From Pseudomonas sp. PDM18 (GTDB lineage Bacteria; Pseudomonadota; Gammaproteobacteria; Pseudomonadales; Pseudomonadaceae), in NCBI RefSeq assembly GCF_014852585.1, contig NZ_JACVBX010000006.1, forward strand, positions 62,001 to 126,000: a stretch of DNA of 64,000 nucleotides, in the 5' to 3' direction. Under the pieces are notes generated by a model. That model saw nothing but the letters and a program-made list of their open reading frames with translations, had not been told where the DNA came from and ran no database searches. How positions within the stretch are numbered: position 1 is the stretch's first letter; each line of letters starts with the position of its first letter. Below are positions 8,756 to 18,036 of this stretch, piece after piece. A program made the translations under genes and the position numbers.

Positions 8756-9160
8756 ATGAGCGACGACCCGGAGAGTTTCTCCAGTGCCTACCAAAGCGCC
8801 CTGGTGGAGGTGGCCCTGCCAGCCTTTGCCCGCGCCAGCGAATTCGCCCGCCAGCACGGCCTGGAATGCAGCGTGGAGCTGTTGGAGGGCCGCCGCGACC
8901 TGCCGGAGTTGCGCCTGAAGGCCCGCCACTCGTGCTACGACGCCGAATGCATCTGCCGTATCAGCGCCGACCCGCAGACCCAGCGCCTGTGCCACGAGAA
9001 CCGCTGCGGCGAGACCGAAGCCGACGTGCAGCAGGTGATCGGATCGCTCGCTTCACTCAACGAAATGGTGCTGGATACCCGGCTGCTGGAGTTCTTCCAG
9101 AGCTCCTTCGCCCTGCACCTGGACTACGCGTCCAGCCGGCATGCCGGGGGGTTCTGGTAG
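8756..9160 (+). CDS. Cysteine-rich hypothetical protein
   Basis: The 134-residue protein starts at the ATG at 8756, with AAAGGAGA about 8 nt upstream; the frame is open further upstream but without a ribosome site. I do not recognise a named family. A cluster of five cysteines (60, 65, 67, 79 and 84; pattern C-x4-C-x-C-x11-C-x4-C) lies in the middle with two nearby histidines, which could bind zinc or an iron-sulfur centre. The flanks are predicted helices and there is no signal peptide. It is a single gene between the pseudogene scar and a good terminator at 9181-9216. Function unknown. Confidence 0.75.
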   Translation: MSDDPESFSSAYQSALVEVALPAFARASEFARQHGLECSVELLEGRRDLPELRLKARHSCYDAECICRISADPQTQRLCHENRCGETEADVQQVIGSLASLNEMVLDTRLLEFFQSSFALHLDYASSRHAGGFW

Positions 9161-9180
9161 CCATCGAGCCGGTACAACGA

Positions 9181-9216
9181 AGCCCCTTGTCCGTCACCGG
9201 GTAAGGGGCTTTTTTA
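9181..9216 (+). terminator. Rho-independent terminator after cysteine-rich gene
   Basis: AGCCCCTT and AAGGGGCT form a GC-rich stem around a 14-nt loop, followed by a run of six T residues. It is 20 nt after the stop of the gene at 8756-9160 and fits a classic intrinsic terminator. Confidence 0.85.
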
Positions 9217-9302
9217 CGGGGCGCGCACAGCCTTCGAGCTTCTGCTTCCGATTCCAGCTCACGAATGAAAGCCGGATTACTTATCTGGATGTAGAAAAAC
9301 CT

Positions 9303-9614
9303 TCAGCCCTGGCTGGCGATGGCCTGGGCCACCTGCAAGTCACTCAAGGGCGATTGCGGGTGCTCGCTTCGGTACAGGCGAAGGGCCTGCTCAAACTGAG
9401 CACCATGGATGTCTCCAGCGGAGGCGACGTAGGCCAGCGCGTCATCACGGGCCTGCTGATACGCGCGCGGCGCCTGACTGCTGGACTCGCTGACAGCGGC
9501 CGTGCCGAGGCTGGTGCCGACGGTGAAGTGATCAGAGGAGTTGCCCTTGCCATCCATGGCAGCGGCGGGGCCGGCAATGGCGAGCAGCAGAACGGCAGCG
9601 GCTTTCTTCAGCAT
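9303..9614 (-). CDS. DUF2388 small exported protein
   Basis: The 103-residue protein has a signal peptide (MLKKAAAVLLLAIAGPAAAM). Its C-terminal half, ARDDALAYVASAGDIHGAQF followed by EQALRLYRSEHPQSPLSDLQVAQAI, matches the DUF2388 pattern found in many Pseudomonas genomes. The family has no assigned function; it is presumed periplasmic. Its ATG overlaps the end of the upstream GNAT gene by 7 nt, so the two are probably co-expressed. Confidence 0.85.
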   Translation of the reverse strand: MLKKAAAVLLLAIAGPAAAMDGKGNSSDHFTVGTSLGTAAVSESSSQAPRAYQQARDDALAYVASAGDIHGAQFEQALRLYRSEHPQSPLSDLQVAQAIASQG

Positions 9615-10057
9615 CCGCAGACCGCCGGACGCGCGGTCCAGCCCATTCGCATCTCGGGATGCCCGGTGTGCTCGTCCTCGCGCTCCTCCAGCACCTCGAA
9701 TCCATGCCGCTGGTAGAACGCCACCGCACCGGCATTGGCCGAATAAACCGCAGTTTCCAGCATCGGCAAGTGAACCTTGGCGTCACTCAGCAGGTGCGAG
9801 CCCAGCCCTTGGCCCTGGCACTCGGGGGCAACGAACAGCGCTGCCAACGCGCCGTCGTGCAGGCTGTAGAAGCCAATCACGCAGCCATCGCTTTCGACAA
9901 CGCGCGAGGCGGCGGCAGGCAGGTAGACATCGCGCATGTCCTGCAAGCGCTGCTGCCAGAAATCGGTATCGATGAAGTTGTGGGCCTGCTGCGAAGCTCG
10001 CAGCCAGATATCCAGCACCCGGTCCATGTCGTCATCGCGAAAGTCACGGATCTGCAT
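9608..10057 (-). CDS. GNAT N-acetyltransferase (YiaC/YjaB-like)
   Basis: Started at ATG 10057 the protein has 149 residues (MQIRDFRDDDMDRVLDIWL); ATG 10090 is an alternative adding 11 residues. The motif ALFVAPECQGQGLGSHLLSDA is the acetyl-CoA pyrophosphate loop (Q/R-x-x-G-x-G/A) of GNAT enzymes, and NAGAVAFYQRHGFEVL is the usual C-terminal FYxxxGF signature. The opening helices resemble E. coli YiaC and YjaB, protein-lysine or small-molecule acetyltransferases of poorly defined specificity. It overlaps the DUF2388 gene downstream. Confidence 0.87.
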   Translation of the reverse strand: MQIRDFRDDDMDRVLDIWLRASQQAHNFIDTDFWQQRLQDMRDVYLPAAASRVVESDGCVIGFYSLHDGALAALFVAPECQGQGLGSHLLSDAKVHLPMLETAVYSANAGAVAFYQRHGFEVLEEREDEHTGHPEMRMGWTARPAVCGC

Positions 10058-10410
10058 CGGAGTCGTCTCCCGGTCTTTTGAAGTGCTCATGGCGTGGCGG
10101 GCGGCATCCTCGCATAAGCGAACGCCCCTGCGCTCCCCCGCGCACTGCCACCAATCGTCGCACCTGCACAGCCTCCAACAATGGCAAAAAAGAGCCGGCG
10201 AGCGACCTTTGCACTCAAGCACGCCCGAAGCGAACCGTCAGGTTCCACTCATCAGAATCAGTGAACGACCGGCGGTATGCGCGCTCTCTCGAAGGGACCG
10301 GCAGATCCGCCAACGCGCGAGGCAGCGCGCCCCGACGCCAATAGCGGATCGATGGCCGAATGCACAGCCGGTCCCCGAATTTCAACCAGAAGCAATCAAG
10401 GAGACAATCA
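10058..10410. other. Intergenic region, no gene recognised
   Basis: About 350 bp between the divergent GNAT and DUF883 genes. No credible coding frame was seen. The right edge carries the AAGGAG ribosome site (10398-10403) of the DUF883 gene. Promoters for both genes must lie here, but I could not pick convincing boxes by eye. Confidence 0.5.
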
Positions 10411-10728
10411 ATGGGCAGCTATCGATGGTTCCCCTCTACCCGCAACAGTGGCGTGCAGGAGCTGCAATCCCTGGTGAACGACCTGGAATCCCTGCTGACC
10501 AGCAGCCGGGACCTGACGGCAGAACAGCTCCCAGCGTTCAAGACGAGGCTGCGGGACCTGGTGGACAACAGCCGCGAAACCAGCGATCACCTGATTCAAC
10601 GTAGCCGCCGAGCCATTCGGGCGGGCGGCGAGTATGCCGGTGAGCACCCCTGGCAAACCGTCGCAGTGCTGGCCACCGCCGCGGGACTGCTCGCAGCGGT
10701 CTGCGCATTTAGTCGAAATCAGCAATGA
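10411..10728 (+). CDS. DUF883 (ElaB/YqjD-type) membrane-anchored protein
   Basis: The 105-residue protein starts at ATG 10411, 7 nt after a strong AAGGAG. Residues 10-75 form charged amphipathic helices (ELQSLVNDLESLLTSS, SRETSDHLIQRSRRAIRAGG). HPWQTVAVLATAAGLLAAVCA is the hallmark C-terminal membrane anchor of the DUF883/ElaB/YqjD family, with the typical G-E-Y-x-x-x-H-P-W lead-in. Family members are tail-anchored inner-membrane proteins; E. coli YqjD and ElaB bind ribosomes in stationary phase. A similar stress role is likely but inferred. Confidence 0.88.
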   Translation: MGSYRWFPSTRNSGVQELQSLVNDLESLLTSSRDLTAEQLPAFKTRLRDLVDNSRETSDHLIQRSRRAIRAGGEYAGEHPWQTVAVLATAAGLLAAVCAFSRNQQ

Positions 10729-10783
10729 CGCCCGGACGGTGACCGGCTGCAGCTGCGCCGGTCGCCGTGCACAGCGGCACAGC

Positions 10784-11011
10784 CTAATCGATAAAGCTGT
10801 CGATCAGCTCCAGGCCAAGACTACGCACCCGCCCGGCGCTGCTCAGCTCGTCACCGTGAATGCCGACCACGGTGGTAGAGGGCATGTCTGCCAGCTGGCT
10901 GCTGAAGCGGATTGAATAGCGGCCACCCTCCTCCCGGTAACAAGAGAAGTTGAACAGTGGATAGGCTTCGTGGAGCACCGCCTCCACGTCCAGGCGTCGG
11001 AACTGCGTCAT
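10784..11011 (-). CDS. Small hypothetical protein (DUF1652-like)
   Basis: The 75-residue protein begins at ATG 11011 behind an excellent AAAGGAGGT ribosome site; the longer open frame to 11113 lacks one. The layout (short helix, FNFSCYREEGGRYSIRFSSQ beta strands, then a D-E-L-S-S-A-G-R-V-R-S-L helix) resembles small Pseudomonas DUF1652 proteins, but the match is from memory and weak. No signal peptide or membrane segment. It is a monocistronic unit facing the DUF883 gene. Function unknown. Confidence 0.7.
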   Translation of the reverse strand: MTQFRRLDVEAVLHEAYPLFNFSCYREEGGRYSIRFSSQLADMPSTTVVGIHGDELSSAGRVRSLGLELIDSFID

Positions 11012-11341
11012 GGCCACCTCCTTTCCCTGGCTCAACCCTGCCCGCTGACTTGTCCGAGGGAAATGCTGGCGATTGGCCCAGGCAACGCGGTGCACCGGCA
11101 ATGCCACGCGCATCGCCAGCGCTGGCGGCGCCGTTGGCGAGACGGCACCCTTCGGACCCGACGAGTGTTTCTGACGGAAGGCCTGTCAGCGTGGCGAGAA
11201 AGGCGGCGACGCACCTGGCCGTGCATTTTCCAGCCCCTTGGCAGTGCGACCTTGCATCCTGCAAGCAGCCAAAGGCCAGTACGCCGTAGCGATCTCCAGC
11301 AATAACAACCTGTTAAGCGGATGAAACAGTCGCCCCGGGCC
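11012..11341. other. Intergenic region upstream of DUF3509 gene
   Basis: Some 330 bp without a convincing gene, before the sigma-54 candidate at 11342. It holds the strong ribosome site of the minus-strand gene at its left edge. On the right CTGTT and AACAG half-repeats separated by 10 bp (about 11310-11329) lie just upstream of the promoter candidate and could bind an activator. Nothing else was recognised. Confidence 0.4.
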
Positions 11342-11356
11342 TGGCACGGCTGATGC
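11342..11356 (+). promoter_or_regulatory. Sigma-54 (RpoN) -24/-12 promoter candidate
   Basis: TGGCACGGCTGATGC has the invariant GG and GC separated by exactly 10 nt and differs from the consensus TGGCACG-N4-TTGC by one base. It lies 56 nt upstream of the DUF3509 start codon. Transcription from here would begin near 11368, just before a 7-bp hairpin at 11371-11387. Confidence 0.6.
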
Positions 11357-11370
11357 GAGGTTCCTGGCTC

Positions 11371-11387
11371 AAGCCAGATCCTGGCTT
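11371..11387 (+). promoter_or_regulatory. 5'-leader hairpin before DUF3509 gene
   Basis: AAGCCAG-ATC-CTGGCTT forms a perfect 7-bp stem with a 3-nt loop and is followed by TT. It would sit at the very 5' end of a transcript from the sigma-54 candidate, 25 nt before the start codon, so it could stabilise the mRNA or act as a weak attenuator. Confidence 0.45.
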
Positions 11388-11412
11388 TTGCCTACCATCG
11401 GGAGGGATCGAC

Positions 11413-11790
11413 ATGTCCAGCTGCCGCCACACTGCCATCGAACACCTGAGCCACCTATTCAGCGACTACCGTCCACAGTTCACGACGAGGCCCGATGGCA
11501 CGCTGCTGATCAACCTGCGCAATGCCAGGGGCAAGCGGCTGATCTCCCGTGTTATCCAGCAGGAAGAACAGTCCAGCGCCGTGTTGCTGAACAACCTTGT
11601 GGAGCGCATCCGCCGCGACCTGATGACCGTGGAAGGGCCGCTGGAGGAGGACAATGTCGACTGGTTCCTCAAGCGTATCGAACTGCAGACTTTCGTCCCG
11701 GTGAACCCGACCCACCGGCCGCGCAAGGTGGTGGTCGCCGGCGCACGTCTGCGCGCCCTGGCGGACAAGCAGGCCCGGCAAGCGAGGTGA
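11413..11790 (+). CDS. DUF3509 domain protein
   Basis: The 125-residue protein starts at ATG 11413, preceded by GGGAGGGA. The N-terminal 75 residues (FSDYRPQFTTRPDGTLLINL, then KRLISRVIQQEE and LVERIRRDLMTVEGPL) match the DUF3509 pattern of Pseudomonas: a small beta sheet followed by a helix ending in RRDL. The C-terminal 40 residues are basic (HRPRKVVVAGARLRALADKQ). There is no membrane segment. It is followed after 2 nt by a short frame that is probably co-translated. The only clue to regulation is the sigma-54 promoter candidate upstream. Confidence 0.75.
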   Translation: MSSCRHTAIEHLSHLFSDYRPQFTTRPDGTLLINLRNARGKRLISRVIQQEEQSSAVLLNNLVERIRRDLMTVEGPLEEDNVDWFLKRIELQTFVPVNPTHRPRKVVVAGARLRALADKQARQAR

Positions 11791-11792
11791 GC

Positions 11793-11960
11793 ATGAAAAC
11801 CCCCGTGGATACCCCCGACCCCGATCCCAGAGTGACCCGCGAGGACTCACTGGAAAAACTGGTGGACATCGAACCGGAGGACAGCCGGCAGGAACCCACC
11901 TGTCTGCCGCCCAACAGGACGGCCTCAAGGACGGGCCGACATGAGCCGATAAGGACATGA
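11793..11960 (+). CDS. Small acidic hypothetical ORF (55 aa)
   Basis: An ATG 2 nt after the stop of the DUF3509 gene opens a 55-residue frame with an N-terminal acidic, proline-rich stretch (DTPDPDPRVTREDSLEKLVD). Tight spacing with the upstream gene and the GAGGTGAGC just before the ATG favour translation by coupling. No homology is recognised and coding is uncertain. Confidence 0.4.
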   Translation: MKTPVDTPDPDPRVTREDSLEKLVDIEPEDSRQEPTCLPPNRTASRTGRHEPIRT

Positions 11961-12092
11961 GCCTAGATAGACCGCCAGCGTCGCCAAGCCGACGGAAAGT
12001 GCATTCCGGTGGCCGCCGTCAGTCCGAGCAGTCGGGCGGCCGCCGGTTCTCTTCCCAAAAGAAGGTGCGAAGGAGCGCTGTGAAGCTCGCTG

Positions 12093-13820
<1,728 letters not shown>

Positions 13821-14648
13821 TCAGCAGGCAATGAACTCGAACGGCAGGTCTTCCACCCGTTTGAGCTGAGGCGCGACATAGTCACCCTCGCCCGTCAGCT
13901 CGTGCAGCAGCGCCTCGCGTTGGCGCAGGAAGTCGTATCCGCCGCGCTCGCGGGGATGCACCAGCGGCACTTCGACGATGCGTTTGATGCGCCCCGGCCG
14001 CGGCGCCATCACCACCACGCGGTCAGCCAGGAACAGCGCCTCCTCCACGTCGTGGGTCACCAGCACCGTGGTGATCCGCTCGCGCTGGCGGATGCGCAGC
14101 AGCTCTTCCTGCAACTGCTGACGAGTCAGCGCGTCCAGCGCGCCGAAGGGTTCGTCCAGAAGCAGAATGCGCGGGCTCGCGACCAGGCCACGGGCAATCG
14201 CCACTCGTTGTGCCATGCCGCCGGACAGCTGGTGCGGATAGGCGCGGGCGAACGCCGTCAGACCCACCAGTTGCAGGTAATCGGCAACCTTGGCGGCCTT
14301 GCCGGTCTCGCTCAGTGGTTCGTTGACCAGGCCCAGGGCGACGTTCTGCTCCACGCTCAGCCAGGGGAAAAGACGGTGCTCCTGGAAGACGATGCCCCGC
14401 TCGCCGCCGATGCCATCGATGAGCGCGCCGTCGATGCGGATCTCACCCTGGAATTCGCGATCCAGCCCCACCAGCAGGCGCAGCAGCGTGGACTTGCCAC
14501 AGCCGCTGGCGCCGACGATGGCGATGAATTCGCCGTCGGCGATCTCCAGGTCGAAACGTTCGATGGCCTGCAGCTCGCGGCCATCCACGGGGAAGCTCTT
14601 GGCGACCTGGCGAAAGCTCACCAGCGCCTGGGATGCGAATGCGTTCAT
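13821..14648 (-). CDS. atsC: Sulfate-ester ABC transporter ATP-binding protein AtsC
   Basis: The 275-residue ATPase has Walker A GASGCGKST near residue 46, the signature LSGGMAQRVAIARGL, Walker B ILLLDEPFGALD and the H-loop VTHDVEEALFLADRVVVM. It belongs to the SsuB/TauB group that energises uptake of sulfonates, nitrate and sulfate esters. Its start overlaps the stop of the permease gene by 4 nt. With arylsulfatase downstream and AtsR upstream it completes the Ats importer. Confidence 0.93.
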   Translation of the reverse strand: MNAFASQALVSFRQVAKSFPVDGRELQAIERFDLEIADGEFIAIVGASGCGKSTLLRLLVGLDREFQGEIRIDGALIDGIGGERGIVFQEHRLFPWLSVEQNVALGLVNEPLSETGKAAKVADYLQLVGLTAFARAYPHQLSGGMAQRVAIARGLVASPRILLLDEPFGALDALTRQQLQEELLRIRQRERITTVLVTHDVEEALFLADRVVVMAPRPGRIKRIVEVPLVHPRERGGYDFLRQREALLHELTGEGDYVAPQLKRVEDLPFEFIAC

Positions 14649-16246
14649 GCGTGTCTCCAGCGCGTCACCCGCGCTTCGATGCGCTGGCCGAGAGCGGCCA
14701 GCAAGGCTCCAGTAAGGCCGACCAGCAACATGCCGGCGCCGACCAGGTCCATGCGGAAGAGTTGTTGCGCGCCGATCATCAGGCTGCCGATGCCGCCGTC
14801 CGAAGGCATGAAGTACTCAGCGCCGATGGTTCCGAGCCAGGCGTAGATCAGCGCCAGGCGCACCCCGGCGAACACCGAGGGCGCGGCACCCGGCAACACC
14901 AGCCGGCGCAGGCGTTGCCAGGGCGAAAGGCGCAACGCGATCGCCGCCTCGCTCAGCTGCGGCGGCAGGCTGGCGATGCCGCGCTGGGTCGCCAGCAGCA
15001 ACGGGAAGAAGGCGGCGAGACCGACGAACACGACTTTCGCGAGTTCACCCAGGCCGAACCAAGCCGTGAGCAGTGGAACCCAGGCAAAGATCGCCACTTG
15101 CCGCAGTGCCGCGAAGGACGGGCCAAGCAGTCGTTCCGCCCGGCGCCACAAGCCCAGGCCGAGGCCAAGCAAGAAGCCCAGCGAACCGCCCAGCAGCAAG
15201 CCGGCGAGCGTGCGTTGCAGACTGGCAAGCAGTGCGACGGTCAGGCTGTTGTCCAGCAGGCCATCCCACAACGCGACAGCCACCGACGCGGGGCTGGCAA
15301 GAATCGCCGGATCGACCCATTCCAGGGTGCTTGCCGCCTGCCAGATCGCCAACAGGGCCAATGGCAGCAGCCATGGCTCAAGGCGCTCCCACCCTTGCCC
15401 CGCGCCACTACGTCGGAACTCCCCTGCGGCCTGCTGCGGCCAGTGCACCAGACGTCGGTCCAGTGCCTGGATGCCACGGTCCATAGCCGCGCCTACCAGG
15501 CCGATGACCAGGATGCAGACGAACACGATGTCGAGCATGAACAACTGGCGCGCCTGCACCATCAGGTAGCCGATACCTTCGCTGGAGGCCAGCAACTCCA
15601 CCGCCAGCAAGGAGGTCCAGCCCTGCGCCAGTGCCAGGCGCACACCGGTGAGGAACGCCGGGAGCGCCGCTGGCAGGATCAGTCGCCACAGCAATAGCCT
15701 GCGCGGCAGGCGCAGCACGGCGGCGGCCTCGCGCAGACGCGGCTGGGAATCACGTACGCCGACCAGGGTGTGCAGCGTCACCGGCACGATGATGGCCTTG
15801 ATCAGCACCACCAGCTTGAGCAGTTCGCCGATACCGAAGAACAGCATGAACAGCGGAATCCAGGCGAGGGTCGGAACCTGAGCCAGGGCAGTGAAGGTGG
15901 GCAGCACCAGACGCTCGGCGCGGCGGCTGAAGCCGAGCCAGGCGCCCAGTGCCAGCCCGCTGAGGATGCCGGCCAGCAGGCCCCAGAGCAGACGTTTCAG
16001 GCTGACGCCCAACTGCTGCCAGAGCTCGCCGGTCAGCAGTTCTCGTCCGGCCTGCAGCACCAGTTCGGGGGTGGGGAGGATTTGCGCGGACATCCAATGA
16101 CGATGGCTGGCGGCCCACCAAAGCACCGCAATGGCCAGCGGCACCAACCACGGCAACAAGGGTTCGAAGCCACGCCAGCCTAGGGCCGCAGGCCTCAGAC
16201 GGGGGTTTGGAAGAGCAAGGCGATACGGCTTAGTAATATTCTTCAT
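14645..16246 (-). CDS. atsB: Sulfate-ester ABC transporter permease AtsB (two fused permease domains)
   Basis: The chosen start is ATG 16246 (MKNITKPYRLALPNPRL), giving 533 residues; a GTG at 16288 would add 14. Neither has a good ribosome site. The protein is a tandem of two BPD_transp_1 permease domains, about residues 55-265 and 300-520, each with an EAA-type loop (LREAAAVLRLPRRLLLWRLILPAALPAF is read as EAA...LP; second copy LSEAAIALRLSPWQRLRRLVLPG). Most importers of the SsuC/TauC class use a homodimer, so the fusion is a distinguishing trait of AtsB. It couples to AtsC and receives substrate from AtsR. Confidence 0.92.
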   Translation of the reverse strand: MKNITKPYRLALPNPRLRPAALGWRGFEPLLPWLVPLAIAVLWWAASHRHWMSAQILPTPELVLQAGRELLTGELWQQLGVSLKRLLWGLLAGILSGLALGAWLGFSRRAERLVLPTFTALAQVPTLAWIPLFMLFFGIGELLKLVVLIKAIIVPVTLHTLVGVRDSQPRLREAAAVLRLPRRLLLWRLILPAALPAFLTGVRLALAQGWTSLLAVELLASSEGIGYLMVQARQLFMLDIVFVCILVIGLVGAAMDRGIQALDRRLVHWPQQAAGEFRRSGAGQGWERLEPWLLPLALLAIWQAASTLEWVDPAILASPASVAVALWDGLLDNSLTVALLASLQRTLAGLLLGGSLGFLLGLGLGLWRRAERLLGPSFAALRQVAIFAWVPLLTAWFGLGELAKVVFVGLAAFFPLLLATQRGIASLPPQLSEAAIALRLSPWQRLRRLVLPGAAPSVFAGVRLALIYAWLGTIGAEYFMPSDGGIGSLMIGAQQLFRMDLVGAGMLLVGLTGALLAALGQRIEARVTRWRHA

Positions 16247-16503
16247 TGGAATATAAATATTTATATCAATGCATTTATGAGCTAACACGGGCCATTTAAG
16301 GGAAGGTCCCGGTGCTCATCCAATGCATTCGCCGAATATTTTTTATGCCCTACGGGCATCTTCCCTCGAGGCCCTGTGATCTCTCGCTTAGCTCGAATAA
16401 TTCCTAAAAAATGCATTTTTATTATTTTGTTGATGGACAGCCTCATGTCTTTAGTGCTGGCGCCGGAGCCACATGCGCTCCCCCACTGCAGGAGGCAGGC
16501 GCC
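16247..16503. promoter_or_regulatory. AT-rich divergent control region atsB/atsR
   Basis: This short region between the divergent transporter genes is strikingly AT-rich compared with the rest of the window. It carries two perfect palindromes: ATATAAATATTTATAT at 16251-16266, immediately before the atsB start, and AAAAATGCATTTTT at 16407-16420, ahead of atsR. Smaller inverted repeats (ATTCG-CC-GAAT near 16327, ATGCCC-TAC-GGGCAT near 16344) lie between. CysB, which controls sulfate-starvation genes, binds AT-rich DNA, so it is the likely regulator by inference. Confidence 0.6.
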
Positions 16504-17565
16504 ATGAAGGCCCTCACCAATCAATTGCTGTCCCTTTTCGCTGCGCCGGTGCTGGCCGGCCTGCTCGGCGCCTATCCGCTGGTCACCCAGGCCGCTGACC
16601 CGGTGAGGGAAATCCGCATCGCCGTGCCCGACGTCAGCGCCGGGCAAAACCACTCCAGCGGCGGTGTGGCGGACATCCTCTACACCCGCCAGTTGCTGGA
16701 GAAGGAATTCGCCGCCGACGGCATCCAGGTGAAATGGAGCTTCTTCAAGGGGGCGGGCCCGGTAGTCAATGAAGCATTCGCCAACGGCCAGGTGGACTTC
16801 GCCTACCTGGGCGACCTGGCGGCGATCATCGGCAAATCCAGCGGCCTGGACAGCCGTGTACTGGCCGCCACGGCGCGCGGGGTGAACCATTACCTGGGCG
16901 TGCAGCCGGGCTCGGGGATCAAGACCCTGGCTGACCTGAAGGGCAAGCGCGTGGGCATCTTCCGTGGCACCGCCAGCCAGCTGTCGTTCGACAACGCGCT
17001 TGCCAGCGCCGGCCTGACCGAGAAGGACCTGAAGGTGATCAACCTCGACTTCAGCGCCGCCCTCGCCGCGCTCGCTGCCAAGCAGATCGACGCCACCTGG
17101 GGCCTGGCCGGTCTGTTCGCCCTGCGTGACAAGGGGCTGGCGGAAATCCCGCTGAGCACCCACGACCTCGGCGGCGCCGGGACCCTGCAGGCGCTGTTGG
17201 TGGGCAACGGAGAGTTCATCGACGCCCACCCGGACATCGTCGAGCGCCTGCTCAAGGTGCAATTGCAGGCCGTTCAATGGGCCAGCGCCGATGCCAACCG
17301 CGATGCCTTCATCGACCTGATATCCAAGCAGGCCAACTACCCTGCCGTGATCTTCAAGAGCGAATACCAGGGCCGCCCGCTGCTGGAGGTGCTTTCGCCC
17401 AAGCTGGACGCCGACTTCCTCGGTCGCCTGGACGCCTCGATCACGGCGGCGAAGTCCTACGGCCTGATCCGTCGCGACTTCAAGGCCGCCGACTGGGCCA
17501 ACCCGGCACCACAGGATGCAGCAAGTCGGCAGCTCGCCGGGCAACCGGTGGCGGCGATTCAGTAA
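16504..17565 (+). CDS. atsR: Sulfate-ester-binding periplasmic protein AtsR
   Basis: The 353-residue protein starts at ATG 16504 (MKALTNQLLSLFAAPVLAGL, signal peptide ending near AQAA), behind GGAGGCAGGCGCC. It belongs to the SsuA/TauA/NrtA-like binding proteins: ADILYTRQLLEKEFAADGIQ, GQVDFAYLGDLAAIIGKSSG and LADLKGKRVGIFRGTASQ are the expected lobe motifs. It would deliver sulfate esters to AtsBC and is divergently transcribed from them. A strong UUCG-capped hairpin follows at 17670-17689. Confidence 0.92.
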   Translation: MKALTNQLLSLFAAPVLAGLLGAYPLVTQAADPVREIRIAVPDVSAGQNHSSGGVADILYTRQLLEKEFAADGIQVKWSFFKGAGPVVNEAFANGQVDFAYLGDLAAIIGKSSGLDSRVLAATARGVNHYLGVQPGSGIKTLADLKGKRVGIFRGTASQLSFDNALASAGLTEKDLKVINLDFSAALAALAAKQIDATWGLAGLFALRDKGLAEIPLSTHDLGGAGTLQALLVGNGEFIDAHPDIVERLLKVQLQAVQWASADANRDAFIDLISKQANYPAVIFKSEYQGRPLLEVLSPKLDADFLGRLDASITAAKSYGLIRRDFKAADWANPAPQDAASRQLAGQPVAAIQ

Positions 17566-17669
17566 TCCGCTTCACGATAATCCTGTCCGCGTCCGAGCGG
17601 CCTCACAGTCAGCCCCCCATCTCAGCCCCGGCACTCAAGCGCACGTCATGCACTGTGCGCTGTACACCC

Positions 17670-17689
17670 AACCGGCCTTCGGGCCGGTT
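17670..17689 (+). terminator. Terminator hairpin after atsR
   Basis: ACCGGCC-TTCG-GGCCGGTT is a GC-rich stem capped by the very stable UUCG tetraloop, 104 nt after the atsR stop. Only a weak T-tract follows. Confidence 0.65.
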
Positions 17690-17918
17690 CCTCATTCCCA
17701 CGCCCCAGCCGGTAGAAGCGAGCCCGCTCGCGAACGGACGCCATGGTGACTTCAACGCCACGGGGTTCATGGCATACCCGCACCGGCATGCAACGCCCCT
17801 CCTGCGTCTTTGCGCATTTCTGATATCGCCCCACCCCGCGCCCTTCGTACCTTCTCACTGCCGGCCGCACCTGACGGCAGGCGCGTGCAACCCACAAAAC
17901 AACAAGAAGGGCCACCCC
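17690..17918. other. Intergenic region before permease operon
   Basis: Part of a 470-bp gap between atsR and the APC permease. It contains a degenerate single REP-like stretch (GAAGCGAGCCCGCTCGCGAA near 17716-17735). No gene of normal coding character was seen apart from the leader frame that follows. Confidence 0.4.
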
Positions 17919-17993
17919 ATGACTTCACGCATCCAACCGTCGGCATCCGCCGGCGCCCTCCCTTGCCCGCTGCGCTCCGGCGCGCGCGGCTGA
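17919..17993 (+). CDS. Possible 24-aa leader peptide upstream of APC permease
   Basis: ATG 17919, preceded at 8-9 nt by AAGAAGGG, opens a 24-codon frame (MTSRIQPSASAGALPCPLRS then GARG) ending 43 nt before the permease start. Position, ribosome site and size fit an upstream leader frame that could couple translation or transcription to amino-acid or ribosome status. Without conservation data it may be chance. Confidence 0.35.
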   Translation: MTSRIQPSASAGALPCPLRSGARG

Positions 17994-18036
17994 CTGCCGT
18001 TCACCCCTCATCACTCACAGGCAAGGGACACTCGAC

